64,000 bases of DNA from Corynebacterium pseudodiphtheriticum DSM 44287. GTDB taxonomy: Bacteria; Actinomycetota; Actinomycetes; Mycobacteriales; Mycobacteriaceae. The stretch spans positions 248,001 through 312,000 of the forward strand of contig NZ_JIAH01000006.1 of the NCBI RefSeq assembly GCF_000688415.1, read 5' to 3'. A program made the translations under genes and the position numbers. The notes beneath the pieces are model-generated. The model had not been told where the DNA came from, made no database searches, and saw nothing but the letters and a program-made list of their open reading frames with translations. Of the stretch, positions 55,978-64,000 are shown piece by piece (position 1 is the first letter of the stretch; the number at the start of each line of letters is the position of its first letter).

Positions 55978-56772
55978 ATGCGTTTTGGACGAATTGCTCA
56001 CCCAGAGGGTATGGCTTTCGTCGTCATCGAAGGCGACGACGAGCTGGTAGCCCGCGAAATTTCTTCTACCCCGTTCACAGAGCCAGAGTTCACTGGCAAG
56101 GAATGGAAATTGGACGATGTAAAACTATTGGCGCCGATGCTGCCGTCGAAGATTGTGGCACTTGGGCGAAATTATGCTGACCACGTCGCAGAGGTGTTTA
56201 AGGAATCAGCAGAATCCTTGCCGCCGACACTGTTTTTGAAGCCTCCTACAGCTATTACTGGTCCTGGCGCGCCTATTAAGATTCCAGATTTCGCCACTCG
56301 CGTTGAATTCGAAGGCGAATTGGCATTGGTTATTTCTCGCCCGTGCAAAAATTTGAAGGCCGAGCAGTGGAAAGACGTCACCCTAGGGTTCACCATCATT
56401 AACGACGTTTCTTCGCGAGATTTGCAGTTCTCTGATGGCCAGTGGGCGCGCGCTAAAGGCATTGACACCTTCGCTCCGTTGGGGCCGTGGATTGAGACCG
56501 ATATCGATAAATTCGATCTATCGGATCACCCGATCAAGGCCTACCTCACCCACGAGGGCGAAACGAATATTAAGCAAGATTCTTCCACCGGACAGATGAT
56601 TAATACTGTCGGCCAAATCTTGGAAAAGATCACTGCGTCGATGACCCTGCTACCGGGTGATGTGGTGTGTACCGGTTCACCGGCTGGTACGGAAGAAATG
56701 GTGCCAGGCGACTTCATCGAAATTGAAATCCCTGGTCTGGGCAAGCTGGGCAATCCAGTAGAACGCGCTTAG
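55978..56772 (+). CDS. odx: Oxaloacetate decarboxylase-like FAH-family protein
   Basis: A 264-residue protein of the fumarylacetoacetate hydrolase superfamily. The metal-binding acidic set appears in VEFEGELALVI and the loop NDVSSRDLQ; the lysine lies in RAKGIDTFAPLGPW. In C. glutamicum the equivalent gene between leuB and gltX, cg1458, was shown to be an oxaloacetate decarboxylase (Odx). Close length and position support the same role here, although FAHD1-like proteins vary in substrate. TACAGT (55965-55970) lies 7 bases before the ATG. Confidence 0.8.
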   Translation: MRFGRIAHPEGMAFVVIEGDDELVAREISSTPFTEPEFTGKEWKLDDVKLLAPMLPSKIVALGRNYADHVAEVFKESAESLPPTLFLKPPTAITGPGAPIKIPDFATRVEFEGELALVISRPCKNLKAEQWKDVTLGFTIINDVSSRDLQFSDGQWARAKGIDTFAPLGPWIETDIDKFDLSDHPIKAYLTHEGETNIKQDSSTGQMINTVGQILEKITASMTLLPGDVVCTGSPAGTEEMVPGDFIEIEIPGLGKLGNPVERA

Positions 56773-56842
56773 CCCATAGAAGCTGTTTAAGAGCCATTAA
56801 GAGTTAAAAGCCGGGCCACTCCCACGGATAAGTCCGGCGGCC

Positions 56843-57940
56843 TTATAACCCCAGCGAGCGCAGGATTGTCTGCAGCTTCGCTGTGGTTTCTGCCAATTCT
56901 TGTTCTGGATCAGAATCTGCGACAATGCCGCCACCCGCCCAGGTGCGGCCCTGTCGACCCCAAATCTCGGCGCAGCGGATGGCCACCAAATATTCCCCGT
57001 CGCCGGTGCTATCGCACCAGCCAACTGCGCCAGCGTAAAACCCGCGGGCGGATTCCGCGGTGTGGATTAAGTGATCGGCCGCGGCCGTCGGTGTGCCACA
57101 AATAGCGGGGGTGGGGTGGATGCGCGCTGCCAAGTCCAGTGCACTCAATTGCGGTTGTTTTAATTGCCCACTGATTGGGGTTGCCAAGTGCCACATCTCG
57201 TTTGTTTTGATTAACTGTGGCTTCGCCGGAATGCTCAGCTGCTCGCACAGTGGAGACAACGCAGCACGCAAATGCTCGACCACGAAACCGTGCTCGTGCA
57301 GATCTTTCGTAGAATTTTGCAGGTGAAAACGTGCGTTTTCATCCTCTACGGGATCGGCAGACCGTGCAGCAGAACCAGCCATGGGGATGGCGCTGACGGT
57401 AGAGCCCTGGCGTTTTACCAGCACCTCCGGCGAAGAACCAACCAGCATGTGGCCTTCGCGTCCCGCAGGTGACAGGTCGGCGATGAAGCCGTCGCGATGC
57501 GCGGAGTTATCAATCAAACGGGCAGCAACCAGCCGTGGGTCGACGTCGGCAAGAAATTCGAAGTCTACCGCCCGGGCTAGCACCACCTTTTCCAAACGGG
57601 ACGAGACAATGGTGTCGATGGCGGCTTCCACCCGCCGTAAATGCTCTTGTGGTTCCGGATCCACCGAGCTTATTCGTGCTCGTAGCTCGTCCTGTCGATA
57701 AAACGCTGGCGGTTCCAGTGGGCCGTCTTCCCGAATGATGGATTCAGGCACCGTGAGGGCGGCACGGTCATTCGGGTTAAACGGAAGTGCACCGACGATC
57801 ATTTCGTGCTGGCCGTCGGCAAGCGCTTGGATGGCTTGATCGATGTCGGTGTAGGTGTCCACGCAGCCTTGGGTGCGCACAGATCCGTGTGCTCGAGAGA
57901 GCAAAAAATCCGGTGCGGTGGCAGGACGGGACGATTGCAT
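56843..57940 (-). CDS. Isochorismate synthase
   Basis: A chorismate-utilising enzyme of about 365 residues, probably isochorismate synthase (MenF/EntC/DhbC). The chorismate-binding signature is seen in [31 protein letters not shown] and [10 protein letters not shown], and the last part [24 protein letters not shown] is typical. ATG 57940 is preferred over the frame start at 58066, which overlaps gltX. The product may go to menaquinone or to a siderophore; no such neighbours are present. Confidence 0.87.
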   Translation of the reverse strand: MQSSRPATAPDFLLSRAHGSVRTQGCVDTYTDIDQAIQALADGQHEMIVGALPFNPNDRAALTVPESIIREDGPLEPPAFYRQDELRARISSVDPEPQEHLRRVEAAIDTIVSSRLEKVVLARAVDFEFLADVDPRLVAARLIDNSAHRDGFIADLSPAGREGHMLVGSSPEVLVKRQGSTVSAIPMAGSAARSADPVEDENARFHLQNSTKDLHEHGFVVEHLRAALSPLCEQLSIPAKPQLIKTNEMWHLATPISGQLKQPQLSALDLAARIHPTPAICGTPTAAADHLIHTAESARGFYAGAVGWCDSTGDGEYLVAIRCAEIWGRQGRTWAGGGIVADSDPEQELAETTAKLQTILRSLGL

Positions 57941-57998
57941 AACTGTCGATAATACCGCCCCTACGAAGTGGTGCGATAACTGGGCTACCATGGCTGCT

Positions 57999-59489
57999 AT
58001 GAGTGATGTACGTGTACGATTTTGCCCTTCGCCCACCGGAACCCCGCATGTCGGGCTGGTGCGCACAGCCCTGTTTAACTGGGCCTACGCCCGGCATGCC
58101 GGTGGCAAACTGATTTTCCGCATTGAAGATACCGATGCTAAGCGTGATTCGGAAGAGTCCTACCAGGCGATTATCGACGGCCTGGACTGGCTGGGGCTGG
58201 CCTGGGATGAAGGCGTTAATGTTGGTGGTCCGCACGAGCCGTACCGGCAATCGCAGCGCAAAGACATCTATGCCAAGGTGTTGAACAAGCTGATTGATGC
58301 CGGCGAGGTCTATCCGGCTTATTCGACTGCGGACGAGGTAGAAGAGCGCCATCGCGCAGCAGGCCGTGACCCGAAGCTGGGATACGACAACTATGATCGC
58401 GACTTGAGTGAGGGCCAGATCGCCGAGTTTGAGGCCGAGGGTCGTAAACCGGTGTGGCGCTTGCGTATGCCGGACCAGGATTGGGCCTGGACCGACCTGG
58501 TGCGCGGTGAGGTGGAATTCAAAGCTGCGACGCAGCCGGATTTTGTTGTGGCCCGTTCCAACGGTGAGCCGTTGTACACCTTGGTGAATCCTGTCGACGA
58601 TGCGCTGATGGGAATTACTCACGTACTGCGTGGCGAAGACCTCCTCTCATCCACCCCGCGTCAGTTGGCGCTGTATGGCGCGCTGCAACGCATTGGCGTC
58701 GCCGAAGCCACTCCGGAATTTGGCCACCTGCCATTCGTGATGGGCGAGGGAAACAAGAAGTTGTCGAAGCGGGATCCACAATCGGATTTGTTTAACCACC
58801 GTAGCAACGGCATCATCCCGGAAGGCATGCTCAATTACCTGGCTCTGCTTGGCTGGTCGCTATCCAGCGATCAAGACATCTTCAGTGTTGACGAGCTGAT
58901 CGCGGCTTTCGATGTGAAGGATGTGCTGGGTAATCCGGCGCGTTTTGATCAGAAAAAGCTCGAAGCAATCAACGCGGATCAGATCCGCTTGTTGGACACC
59001 GCCGAGTTCACCCGGCGTCTACGGGAGTTCCTGAGCGAATACACGGATTTCCCCGCGGATTACCCAGAGGAGAAATTCGCAGTCGCCGCTGATCTGGTGC
59101 AGACTCGCATCAAAGTACTTTCCGACGCTTACGGCCTGTTGAAGTTTTTGGTTACCGCCGATGCTGATCTGGAACTGGATGAGAAATCCGCCCGCAAGAA
59201 CCTGAAGGAAGACGCCGTCCAGCCTTTGGATGAGGCAATTGCTGCTCTTACGGGAGTGGCCGATGAGGAGTGGAAGACGGAGAAGCTGGAAGCGGTATTG
59301 TCTAAGGCTTTGATTGAGGATCTTGGGCTGAAACCGCGGAAGGCTTATGGGGCGCTGCGCGTGGCCGTTTCTGGGGCAGCGGTATCGCCTCCGCTCTTTG
59401 AATCCATGGAACTTTTGGGCAAGGAATCTACGTTGACCCGGCTGCGTGCTGCTCGTGCGCAAACCCCGTGGGAGCAGAAGGCCGAATAA
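57999..59489 (+). CDS. gltX: Glutamyl-tRNA synthetase (likely non-discriminating)
   Basis: A class I aminoacyl-tRNA synthetase of 496 residues. The HIGH-type motif is [10 protein letters not shown] (about 9-18), and the KMSKS-type motif is KLSKRD (about 251-256). Because the window has gatCAB and no GlnRS, this enzyme probably also charges tRNA-Gln with glutamate. ATG 57999 is supported by family starts (MSDVRVRF) and by TACCAT (57986-57991) 7 bases ahead; the frame from 57855 is not used. tRNA-Gln and tRNA-Glu follow downstream. Confidence 0.96.
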   Translation: MSDVRVRFCPSPTGTPHVGLVRTALFNWAYARHAGGKLIFRIEDTDAKRDSEESYQAIIDGLDWLGLAWDEGVNVGGPHEPYRQSQRKDIYAKVLNKLIDAGEVYPAYSTADEVEERHRAAGRDPKLGYDNYDRDLSEGQIAEFEAEGRKPVWRLRMPDQDWAWTDLVRGEVEFKAATQPDFVVARSNGEPLYTLVNPVDDALMGITHVLRGEDLLSSTPRQLALYGALQRIGVAEATPEFGHLPFVMGEGNKKLSKRDPQSDLFNHRSNGIIPEGMLNYLALLGWSLSSDQDIFSVDELIAAFDVKDVLGNPARFDQKKLEAINADQIRLLDTAEFTRRLREFLSEYTDFPADYPEEKFAVAADLVQTRIKVLSDAYGLLKFLVTADADLELDEKSARKNLKEDAVQPLDEAIAALTGVADEEWKTEKLEAVLSKALIEDLGLKPRKAYGALRVAVSGAAVSPPLFESMELLGKESTLTRLRAARAQTPWEQKAE

Positions 59490-59540
59490 GACTGGGGGGA
59501 TAAGCCTGGTGGAATAAGCCTGGGGGATGAGCCTGGTGGA
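59486..59540 (+). repeat. Tandem 14-base repeat at the gltX stop codon
   Basis: Four units of ATAAGCCTGGTGGA-like sequence start at 59486, 59500, 59514 and 59528. The first unit holds the gltX stop codon. No function is obvious; it looks like recent slippage. Confidence 0.6.
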
Positions 59541-59551
59541 TTTTCCGGTAG

Positions 59552-59579
59552 CCGGTAGATTGTTTGATGAATCTACCGG
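59552..59579 (+). terminator. Hairpin after gltX
   Basis: CCGGTAGAT (59552-59560) and ATCTACCGG (59571-59579) form a perfect 9 bp stem with a 10-base loop. There is no T run. It probably ends gltX transcription. Confidence 0.5.
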
Positions 59580-59645
59580 TATACACACCCTAAGATGTTG
59601 TAAAAGTGCCTATATACTGCTGATTTGGTGGAATATTAGATGGGT

Positions 59646-59662
59646 GGTTATAGTATATAACC
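59646..59662. promoter_or_regulatory. Perfect dyad GGTTATA-GTA-TATAACC before the tRNA genes
   Basis: Seven-base arms around a three-base centre form a perfect palindrome. It contains TATAGT and TATA sequences, so it could be an operator over a promoter. It is 90 bases before tRNA-Gln. Confidence 0.4.
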
Positions 59663-59678
59663 GTTGCACAGAGCGACG

Positions 59679-59735
59679 CGGAAGACAATAAAATACAATC
59701 GATACAACGCGAGCAGCGTTAATTGATATCTTCCG
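59679..59735. repeat. Extended dyad just before tRNA-Gln
   Basis: CGGAAGA (59679-59685) pairs with TCTTCCG (59729-59735), and AACGC (59706-59710) with GCGTT (59716-59720) at the centre. It ends 16 bases before the tRNA, where promoter or processing signals would lie. Confidence 0.35.
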
Positions 59736-59751
59736 TAAGTTTTTGCGGCAA

Positions 59752-59823
59752 TGGCCTATGGTGTAATTGGCAACACAGCGGTTTCTGGTACCGTCGTTCT
59801 AGGTTCGAGTCCTGGTAGGCCAG
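59752..59823 (+). tRNA. tRNA-Gln (anticodon CTG)
   Basis: The acceptor arm TGGCCTA pairs with TAGGCCA (59816-59822), with discriminator G. The anticodon loop TTCTGGT carries CTG at 59785-59787. The T loop GGTTCGAGTCC is normal. CCA is not encoded. In this organism it is probably charged first with Glu and then amidated. Confidence 0.95.
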
Positions 59824-59856
59824 CAGTGAGACTGCTGTGTAGTTTCACTTGTTCTA

Positions 59857-59929
59857 GCCCCGTTCGTCTAGAGGCCTAGGACGCCGGCCTCTCACGCCGG
59901 TAACACGGGTTCGAATCCCGTACGGGGTA
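59857..59929 (+). tRNA. tRNA-Glu (anticodon CTC)
   Basis: The acceptor GCCCCGT pairs with ACGGGGT (59922-59928), with discriminator A. The anticodon stem CCGGC/GCCGG encloses CTCTCAC with CTC at 59891-59893, and the T loop is GGTTCGAATCC. It lies 33 bases after tRNA-Gln, probably in one transcript. Confidence 0.96.
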
Positions 59930-59989
59930 CAATCAGGCGGTTTCACGGTCCTGACCTGCAGGGGTCACGAAACTGACAATCGCCAAACG

Positions 59990-60034
59990 AAATCCCGATT
60001 CTCGTTACTGAGAATCGGGATTTGATTTGTTTTG
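59990..60034 (+). terminator. Terminator after the tRNA genes
   Basis: AAATCCCGATTCTC (59990-60003) and GAGAATCGGGATTT (60010-60023) form a perfect 14 bp stem with a six-base loop, and a T-rich tail follows. It closes the tRNA unit; the accessory region begins just beyond. Confidence 0.92.
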
Positions 60035-60044
60035 TTCGTCCCCT

Positions 60045-61944
60045 GGCGCTTAAAAGCAACAGAGATACGGCGAAATTTTGTTTAATTGGGCAGTAGCCCA
60101 CGGCCCATACGGGCGGTGGTCTTTGTTAGTCTCTAGGCTGCAGCCGGGGGAGCCTGGGATGCGACGTTGCCAATCGTGTTCCAATCAGAGACTCGCTTAC
60201 ACGGCTGTGTTGGAACTGGGTCACTGGGATTCGTATTCAAGTCGAATACGATTCGGTGAAGGAACTTCTGAATCAGATGAATGTTGACACCCACGATGCC
60301 GAGAGCAGTTACGAGGGTCGCGTTAGCAAACCCACGAACGAGACGCCGGGTCTTGTCACCCAATCCCATACGACCATTCTTGAGAAGGGCGTTACGGCTC
60401 TCAATTGTGTTTCGTCCACGCCGATAAGTGTCAGCTCATTCCTGCGTTCCCCAAGCGGGTCCCGTCTGAACGTGTTTTGCCGCCGCATTCACAGGGATAC
60501 GAATCTGCGTCTGCTTGAAGACGACACTGTTTCGGTCTTCCTTTGTTAAGTCACGAGCGAACACCTTACGCAGGGTGGCACCTTGTAGAGACTTGTCAAC
60601 ACCGATACCGTCAACCTTGAGCTTGGCACGCTTGCTACGTGCCGGAGAGTAGAAGTCGATAGAGCCATCCTCGTGCGTCTTCTTGATTTGAAGAGCGAAT
60701 GCTTGGCGACGGTCGATAATGTCGTAAAGCTCGTCACGATCCATCTCGCCGCCGGCAAACAGGGCACTAGCGTCGCGCCAGCGGGCGGGCATGCCAGGGA
60801 AGTACCAGGAGCCGTCAATGAGCTGAGCATCGTGGTAGGTAGCCTGTAGGCCCATATGGCCCTTGACGAGGTCGCCCATGAACTTGTAGCCCGCCTTGCG
60901 CAGTGGGATCTGTAGCCTCTCAGGCTTGCTCATCGGGTAGTAAATACGGTCGCCGATAAAGGCACCCTTCGGCACGGTTTCGTCGGCAATGAGATGTTTC
61001 AGGGCATCCATGGCACGATCTGCCGGCGCGTGGCCCGGCTTGTCCATTGCCAGGCCGACAATGAGCTGTGGCAGGTTGTCCTGGCGGGCAGGGAACGTCT
61101 GTGTGACGATCGTGGCCTCGTATGCCCAGTACATCTTTCGCGCGCTAGATTTGGCCTTGCCGCCGTTGTGATCACCTTCGCGGATGCACCAACCTGCGTC
61201 AGGATCCGACGAGCGCTTCGGCTTGCGGTCGCGCAGGTTGCCCTAATTAGCAGCGAGCACCGGGGTGCCGTCTACAGCTACGTCGCCTGTCCATGCGTCT
61301 CGGTACTCTTCGGGCAAAAGGCGCACTGACGCAGCGATGAGCGCGTTAGTGAACACGGTCAGCCGCAGGTAGCGCTTGCGGGTTTCTTCCGGGTTTGCCA
61401 GAGAGACGAGGTAGTCGAACTCGTCTGTCGTAAGGCGCTTGCGGTAGGTCAGGGTCGGGTTCGGATCCACGACATCCTTAACCTTGTCCCATGTACGGTA
61501 GACCTTCTCGTACCACGCCTGACGGCCCTTGTAGGTGGTGTATTCGATCTCGTGACGCTGCGGCAGACCGAGCGCGCGCAGGACCTGGTTGTTCGCACGA
61601 TCGGTGATGATGTTGACCGCCTGCTGGATGTGCAGCGGCTTGGCTTCGATGGTTAGCAGGGCCATAAGCGCGAGAACGGTGCGCGGCTGAATCGTAGCCG
61701 GACGGCCACCCTTGCTCGGGTCGTATCCATCCTCGGCACGCCAGATATCAATGAGCAACTCCACGCCCGAATCGTCAATAACGTCAATGGCACGCTTGAG
61801 GGAGTTCATGCCGACCACGTCGAGGCTGATGATGCCGACCTCGGCTGCATCACCTTCGGCAGTGAAAGCCTGGTTGCTCATGGGCTGAGGTTCACTTCCC
61901 TGCGCGTACTTGAGGTATGGATGCTGGAACGTCACTTAAGCGAC
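60045..61944 (-). mobile_element. Degraded insertion sequence (about 1.9 kb), tentative ends
   Basis: The element is defined by the broken transposase gene inside. Possible imperfect end repeats are GGCGCTTAAAAG (60045-60056) and GTCGCTTAAGTG on the other strand at the right end (61944-61933), nine of twelve equal. No clear target duplication was found beside them, so the ends are uncertain. The IS family was not recognised. Confidence 0.5.
60133..61935 (-). pseudogene. Transposase pseudogene with two in-frame stops
   Basis: A single minus-strand frame runs from 61935 to 60133 and would encode about 600 residues, but it is cut by TAG at 61245-61243 and TGA at 60438-60436. The frame is unbroken otherwise, with no shift. 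Likely DDE parts are AVDGTPV just before the first stop and FIGDRIYYP after it; the C-terminal RRGRNTIESRNALLKNGR part is typical of transposases. The real start may be ATG 61881 (MSNQAF). The TGA stands where Trp would fit. Confidence 0.85.
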
Positions 61945-62001
61945 CCCACAATCTGTTGTGAGGCTGGTGAATCGCGCTACGACATGGTTAGAGTCCTTCT
62001 G

Positions 62002-62029
62002 ATCGATGGTGCGTAAAAGCACCATCGAT
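62002..62029. repeat. Perfect hairpin between the IS and the HTH gene
   Basis: ATCGATGGTGC (62002-62012) and GCACCATCGAT (62019-62029) are separated by six bases; AGTCC and GGACT lie just outside. It may be an end structure of a mobile element or a terminator without a T run. Confidence 0.5.
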
Positions 62030-62109
62030 TCCGGACTGTACCGTCAAAGATCGACGACATCCAGGCGAGTGAAAGCTGTGCCGGATCGTGTGTTCGATAC
62101 GCTTGTGAC

Positions 62110-62472
62110 ATGCCCGCCCGACAGCCCATCCCCAAAGGGCTCTACCCCGAGTGGCCCGACGCTCAGATTGGGAGTTTGGCGCACGCCCGTCTGCAGCTTG
62201 CCGCTCGCAACATTCGCCGTCACGTTCGCGACAACATCGAGTTGAAGTCGCTTAAGGATTTGGCGGAGGTCACCGGTCTTGGCCACTCCACGATCAGCGA
62301 CTTTGTTGCCGGCCGCGCTTGGCCAAGTGCTTTGACTATTGCCCAGATTGAAGTTGGGATCGATCGCGAAATCTGGCCCAGGGGTATGGGTGAGGGTTGT
62401 CGCATAAGGCCCACCGAAATCGCGAAGTTTGGTCATAAGAAGGATCGTTCCCGGTTTTCGCGAGGGCATTGA
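62110..62472 (+). CDS. Small helix-turn-helix (XRE-like) protein
   Basis: A 120-residue protein with an XRE-type helix-turn-helix in the middle: ELKSLKDLAEVTGLGHSTISDF (in pieces, about residues 44-65), then GRAWPSALTIAQIE. The C-terminus is basic. TACGCT (62098-62103), six bases, ATG gives a leaderless pattern. It may regulate the accessory genes around it; no toxin partner is visible. Confidence 0.75.
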   Translation: MPARQPIPKGLYPEWPDAQIGSLAHARLQLAARNIRRHVRDNIELKSLKDLAEVTGLGHSTISDFVAGRAWPSALTIAQIEVGIDREIWPRGMGEGCRIRPTEIAKFGHKKDRSRFSRGH

Positions 62473-62650
62473 AAGGGATCTACGACTTTTTGTTCGAGTG
62501 GGAAAACACCTGTGGATCAGTTAAAAACTTTTTCTTTTTCGACCGGGTGCCCGATTTGTGAGATCTGACGTGTGTTGTTGAAACCACGCGAAAACTAGGA
62601 AAGGCCGAGGATAATGTGCCTATCCCTACAACCGAAGAAAGGTCGTTCCC

Positions 62651-62800
62651 GTGGCCCATCATCACTTTGAAAGCCTCGGCGGAGTAGTCGATGAAGACCA
62701 TTGGTTCGTCGGTTCTAAGTCACCTATTCGTATCCCTATTTCGGAGCTGCACACAAGCCGTGAGGGTCTCTACGATGTCTTGGTCGGTCGTGTCTATTAG
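62651..62800 (+). CDS. Short ORF (49 aa), N-terminal part of a split gene
   Basis: A GTG-start frame of 49 codons after a good site (GAAAGG at 62637-62642). It starts MAHHHFESLGGVVDE and ends with TAG at 62798-62800. The following ORF is in the same frame only 15 bases later, so both likely made one protein of about 211 residues originally. No domain is recognised. It is too short for normal ORF lists. Confidence 0.5.
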   Translation: MAHHHFESLGGVVDEDHWFVGSKSPIRIPISELHTSREGLYDVLVGRVY

Positions 62801-62815
62801 CCGTGGCTCCCAGGT

Positions 62816-63286
62816 GTGGATGATATGGTACTTGACCTCGTCTTAGGTCAAGGCGACGCGTATCGACAGGTTGAGCAAAAGCTGCACGATGCGTATTCGT
62901 CGTCGAGCACCTTCCCTGAACTGTCGGAAGTGGGGTTTATCACCAAGGCGATTGACGAGGCTGTTCTTGTCGTTGGTGAGGCTGAACGTGACGCTGTACG
63001 CAAGTACATCACCAATATTTGCAATCACGCTGTGGCGAATGAGCGAGACTATCTCAACCAGATTGCGGTCCTGAAATCGGTCAATGTTTACCCTAGAAAG
63101 CTCTCCTTATTCCCATATCACTTGAGTATCGCTCACGATGCGTATGACCTGAAACGGCGCGAGTATCTCGTCGAAAACCCGCTGTACTACATTGTTCAAG
63201 ACGCTCGTGAGATTGGCCGTGAGTTCCTGGAGAACTGGAAGTTTGAAGGGCTTGCACTAGTTGATGAGTGGATGGAACTGATGTAG
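62816..63286 (+). CDS. Hypothetical protein (156 aa), C-terminal part of a split gene
   Basis: An acidic, helical-looking protein with no known family. It starts at GTG 62816, with ATG 62825 as an alternative, but no good binding site is near. The reading frame continues upstream through the TAG at 62798 into the 49-codon ORF, which suggests a nonsense mutation in one older gene. The C-terminus (GREFLENWKFEGLALVDEWM) is rich in Trp and Glu. Confidence 0.6.
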   Translation: MDDMVLDLVLGQGDAYRQVEQKLHDAYSSSSTFPELSEVGFITKAIDEAVLVVGEAERDAVRKYITNICNHAVANERDYLNQIAVLKSVNVYPRKLSLFPYHLSIAHDAYDLKRREYLVENPLYYIVQDAREIGREFLENWKFEGLALVDEWMELM

Positions 63287-63367
63287 TTCTTAGCGACTCG
63301 GCGACGGCGACAAGGGGGACAGGAGAAAACCCGTTTCGCCCCGTTTCATTTGCATGATAATAGGTGC

Positions 63368-64000
63368 ATGGCTGCGAAAGAACTCACCGACCGGCAAAAG
63401 AAAGTTCTCGAATGGATCGTGGACGGGTGTGCCGACAACCCGCCTTACGAGACATTCAAGACCACAGCACGCATGCTGGAGGGACATGGTCTGGTCAAGA
63501 TTTCTGGTCGTGGTGCAGCATGGAAAGCGGTTGCAACGAAGCGCGGTGAACGCGTTTACGACGGAACGGAGGCTCTGTTCGTGAAGAAGAAGCGAGGAAA
63601 GGGCGCAGCTTCATCTGTGCCTGTCCCACGGCCTCACGTTCCTGTGAAACCACCCGTGCCACCTGAGCCGAAGATTGATCTTGAGCCTTACGTACAGAAA
63701 GTGTTGAGTGCAATTGAGCAGTCGGATCTTGACGCTTTCTGGTGTGCGACGAGTGAATCTGAGTTGAAACGAATTTGGATTCCGGTCGGGAAAACATTGG
63801 TCAAGAACTTTGGCGACCCGGAGTCAAACATCATCTATGACTATGTCGCAACGCAGCCAGGCTATTGGCGAACACAGGGCAGTTTCAAAGTGGGAAAGCT
63901 TCAACTTGAGCCGTTGCGACTTCCTGATTGGCGGGAATTGATTCGCGGTGAGAAGAGGGTTGCGAAGTACCATCCCGCCGTGAAAACGACTTTTGAATGG
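63368..64000 (+). CDS. Winged-helix-like protein, 3' end outside window
   Basis: A frame open to the last base, at least 211 codons. The N-terminal 60 residues (KELTDRQKKVLEWIVDG then TARMLEGHGLVKISGRG) look like a winged helix-turn-helix. A basic, Pro-rich linker (about 72-100) follows, then a domain with DLDAFWCATSESELKRIW and GSFKVGKLQLEPLRLPDW. GATAAT (63356-63361), six bases, ATG suggests a leaderless mRNA. The function is unknown. Confidence 0.7.
   Translation, partial: MAAKELTDRQKKVLEWIVDGCADNPPYETFKTTARMLEGHGLVKISGRGAAWKAVATKRGERVYDGTEALFVKKKRGKGAASSVPVPRPHVPVKPPVPPEPKIDLEPYVQKVLSAIEQSDLDAFWCATSESELKRIWIPVGKTLVKNFGDPESNIIYDYVATQPGYWRTQGSFKVGKLQLEPLRLPDWRELIRGEKRVAKYHPAVKTTFEW

Noticed and set aside
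57855-57998. Extended N-terminus of gltX
   Set aside because: It overlaps the isochorismate synthase gene on the other strand, and GltX proteins start just before the RFCPSPTG motif.
60256-61329. Plus-strand ORFs across the IS element (60256-60549, 60994-61329)
   Set aside because: They are antisense to the transposase frame, which is the one with recognisable protein motifs.
60133-63286. Genome-wide reassignment or recoding of TAG/TGA to explain the in-frame stops
   Set aside because: TAG ends many intact genes here, such as atpF, atpH, atpD and nifS-type gene, so it is a normal stop; local decay is simpler.

Overview
The window looks like a chromosomal segment of a Corynebacterium species, or a very close relative in the Mycobacteriales. 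The protein sequences match corynebacterial families closely: an AtpB of the C. glutamicum type, an MscCG-like channel next to ilvB, and a NucS mismatch endonuclease with GatCAB amidotransferase and a group III phosphofructokinase. Base composition is moderate. As remembered from Mycobacterium tuberculosis, the order ABC-ATPase, Nudix, etfBA, nifS, mnmA, methionine-synthase-like, ligA, ACT protein, gatCA, pfkA, gatB, DoxX protein, ilvBNC, serA, leuB, FAH-family gene, gltX is a long conserved actinobacterial block. No rRNA, CRISPR array or prophage was seen.

Layout. 1-8070 is the F1Fo ATP synthase operon (atpI-like, B, E, F, H, A, G, D, C) closed by a strong terminator. 8099-11200 holds a DUF2550 membrane protein, nucS, a small Cys/His protein, a thiamine-binding MTH1187-type protein and a thioredoxin-fold TPR protein. 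11359-16415 holds an ABC ATPase, a Nudix hydrolase, the ETF pair and a cysteine desulfurase. 16426-24409 holds mnmA (the sulfur acceptor partner), a MetE-like protein, a serine hydrolase pair, a DnaQ-like exonuclease, ligA and an ACT protein. 24606-31030 carries gatC, gatA, pfkA and gatB. 31124-40902 carries transporters, a secreted nuclease, a DoxX protein, a GT87 enzyme, ilvD, a PH-domain protein and an MscCG-like channel. 40980-47383 is the branched-chain amino acid operon ilvBNC, with a leader-peptide attenuator, and then serA. 47489-49464 is a bioW-bioF biotin pair. 49597-59489 holds leuB, lipoproteins, a cNMP/CBS/nucleotidyltransferase protein with an exonuclease partner, an Odx-like FAH protein, isochorismate synthase and gltX. 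tRNA-Gln and tRNA-Glu follow. From about 60045 to the end the character changes to an accessory region: a decayed insertion sequence, a small HTH protein, an ORF split by an in-frame stop, and a winged-helix-like protein running off the end.

How the parts work together. GltX, tRNA-Gln, tRNA-Glu and GatCAB are the set needed for indirect Gln-tRNA synthesis. ilvBNC, ilvD and leuB make branched-chain amino acids under an attenuator whose leader peptide is rich in Ile, Leu and Val. The cysteine desulfurase and MnmA are the two ends of tRNA 2-thiouridine formation. BioW and BioF would feed biotin synthesis from pimelate. Many genes start 6 to 8 bases after a good -10 hexamer, which points to widespread leaderless transcripts; this pattern was used to choose several start codons.
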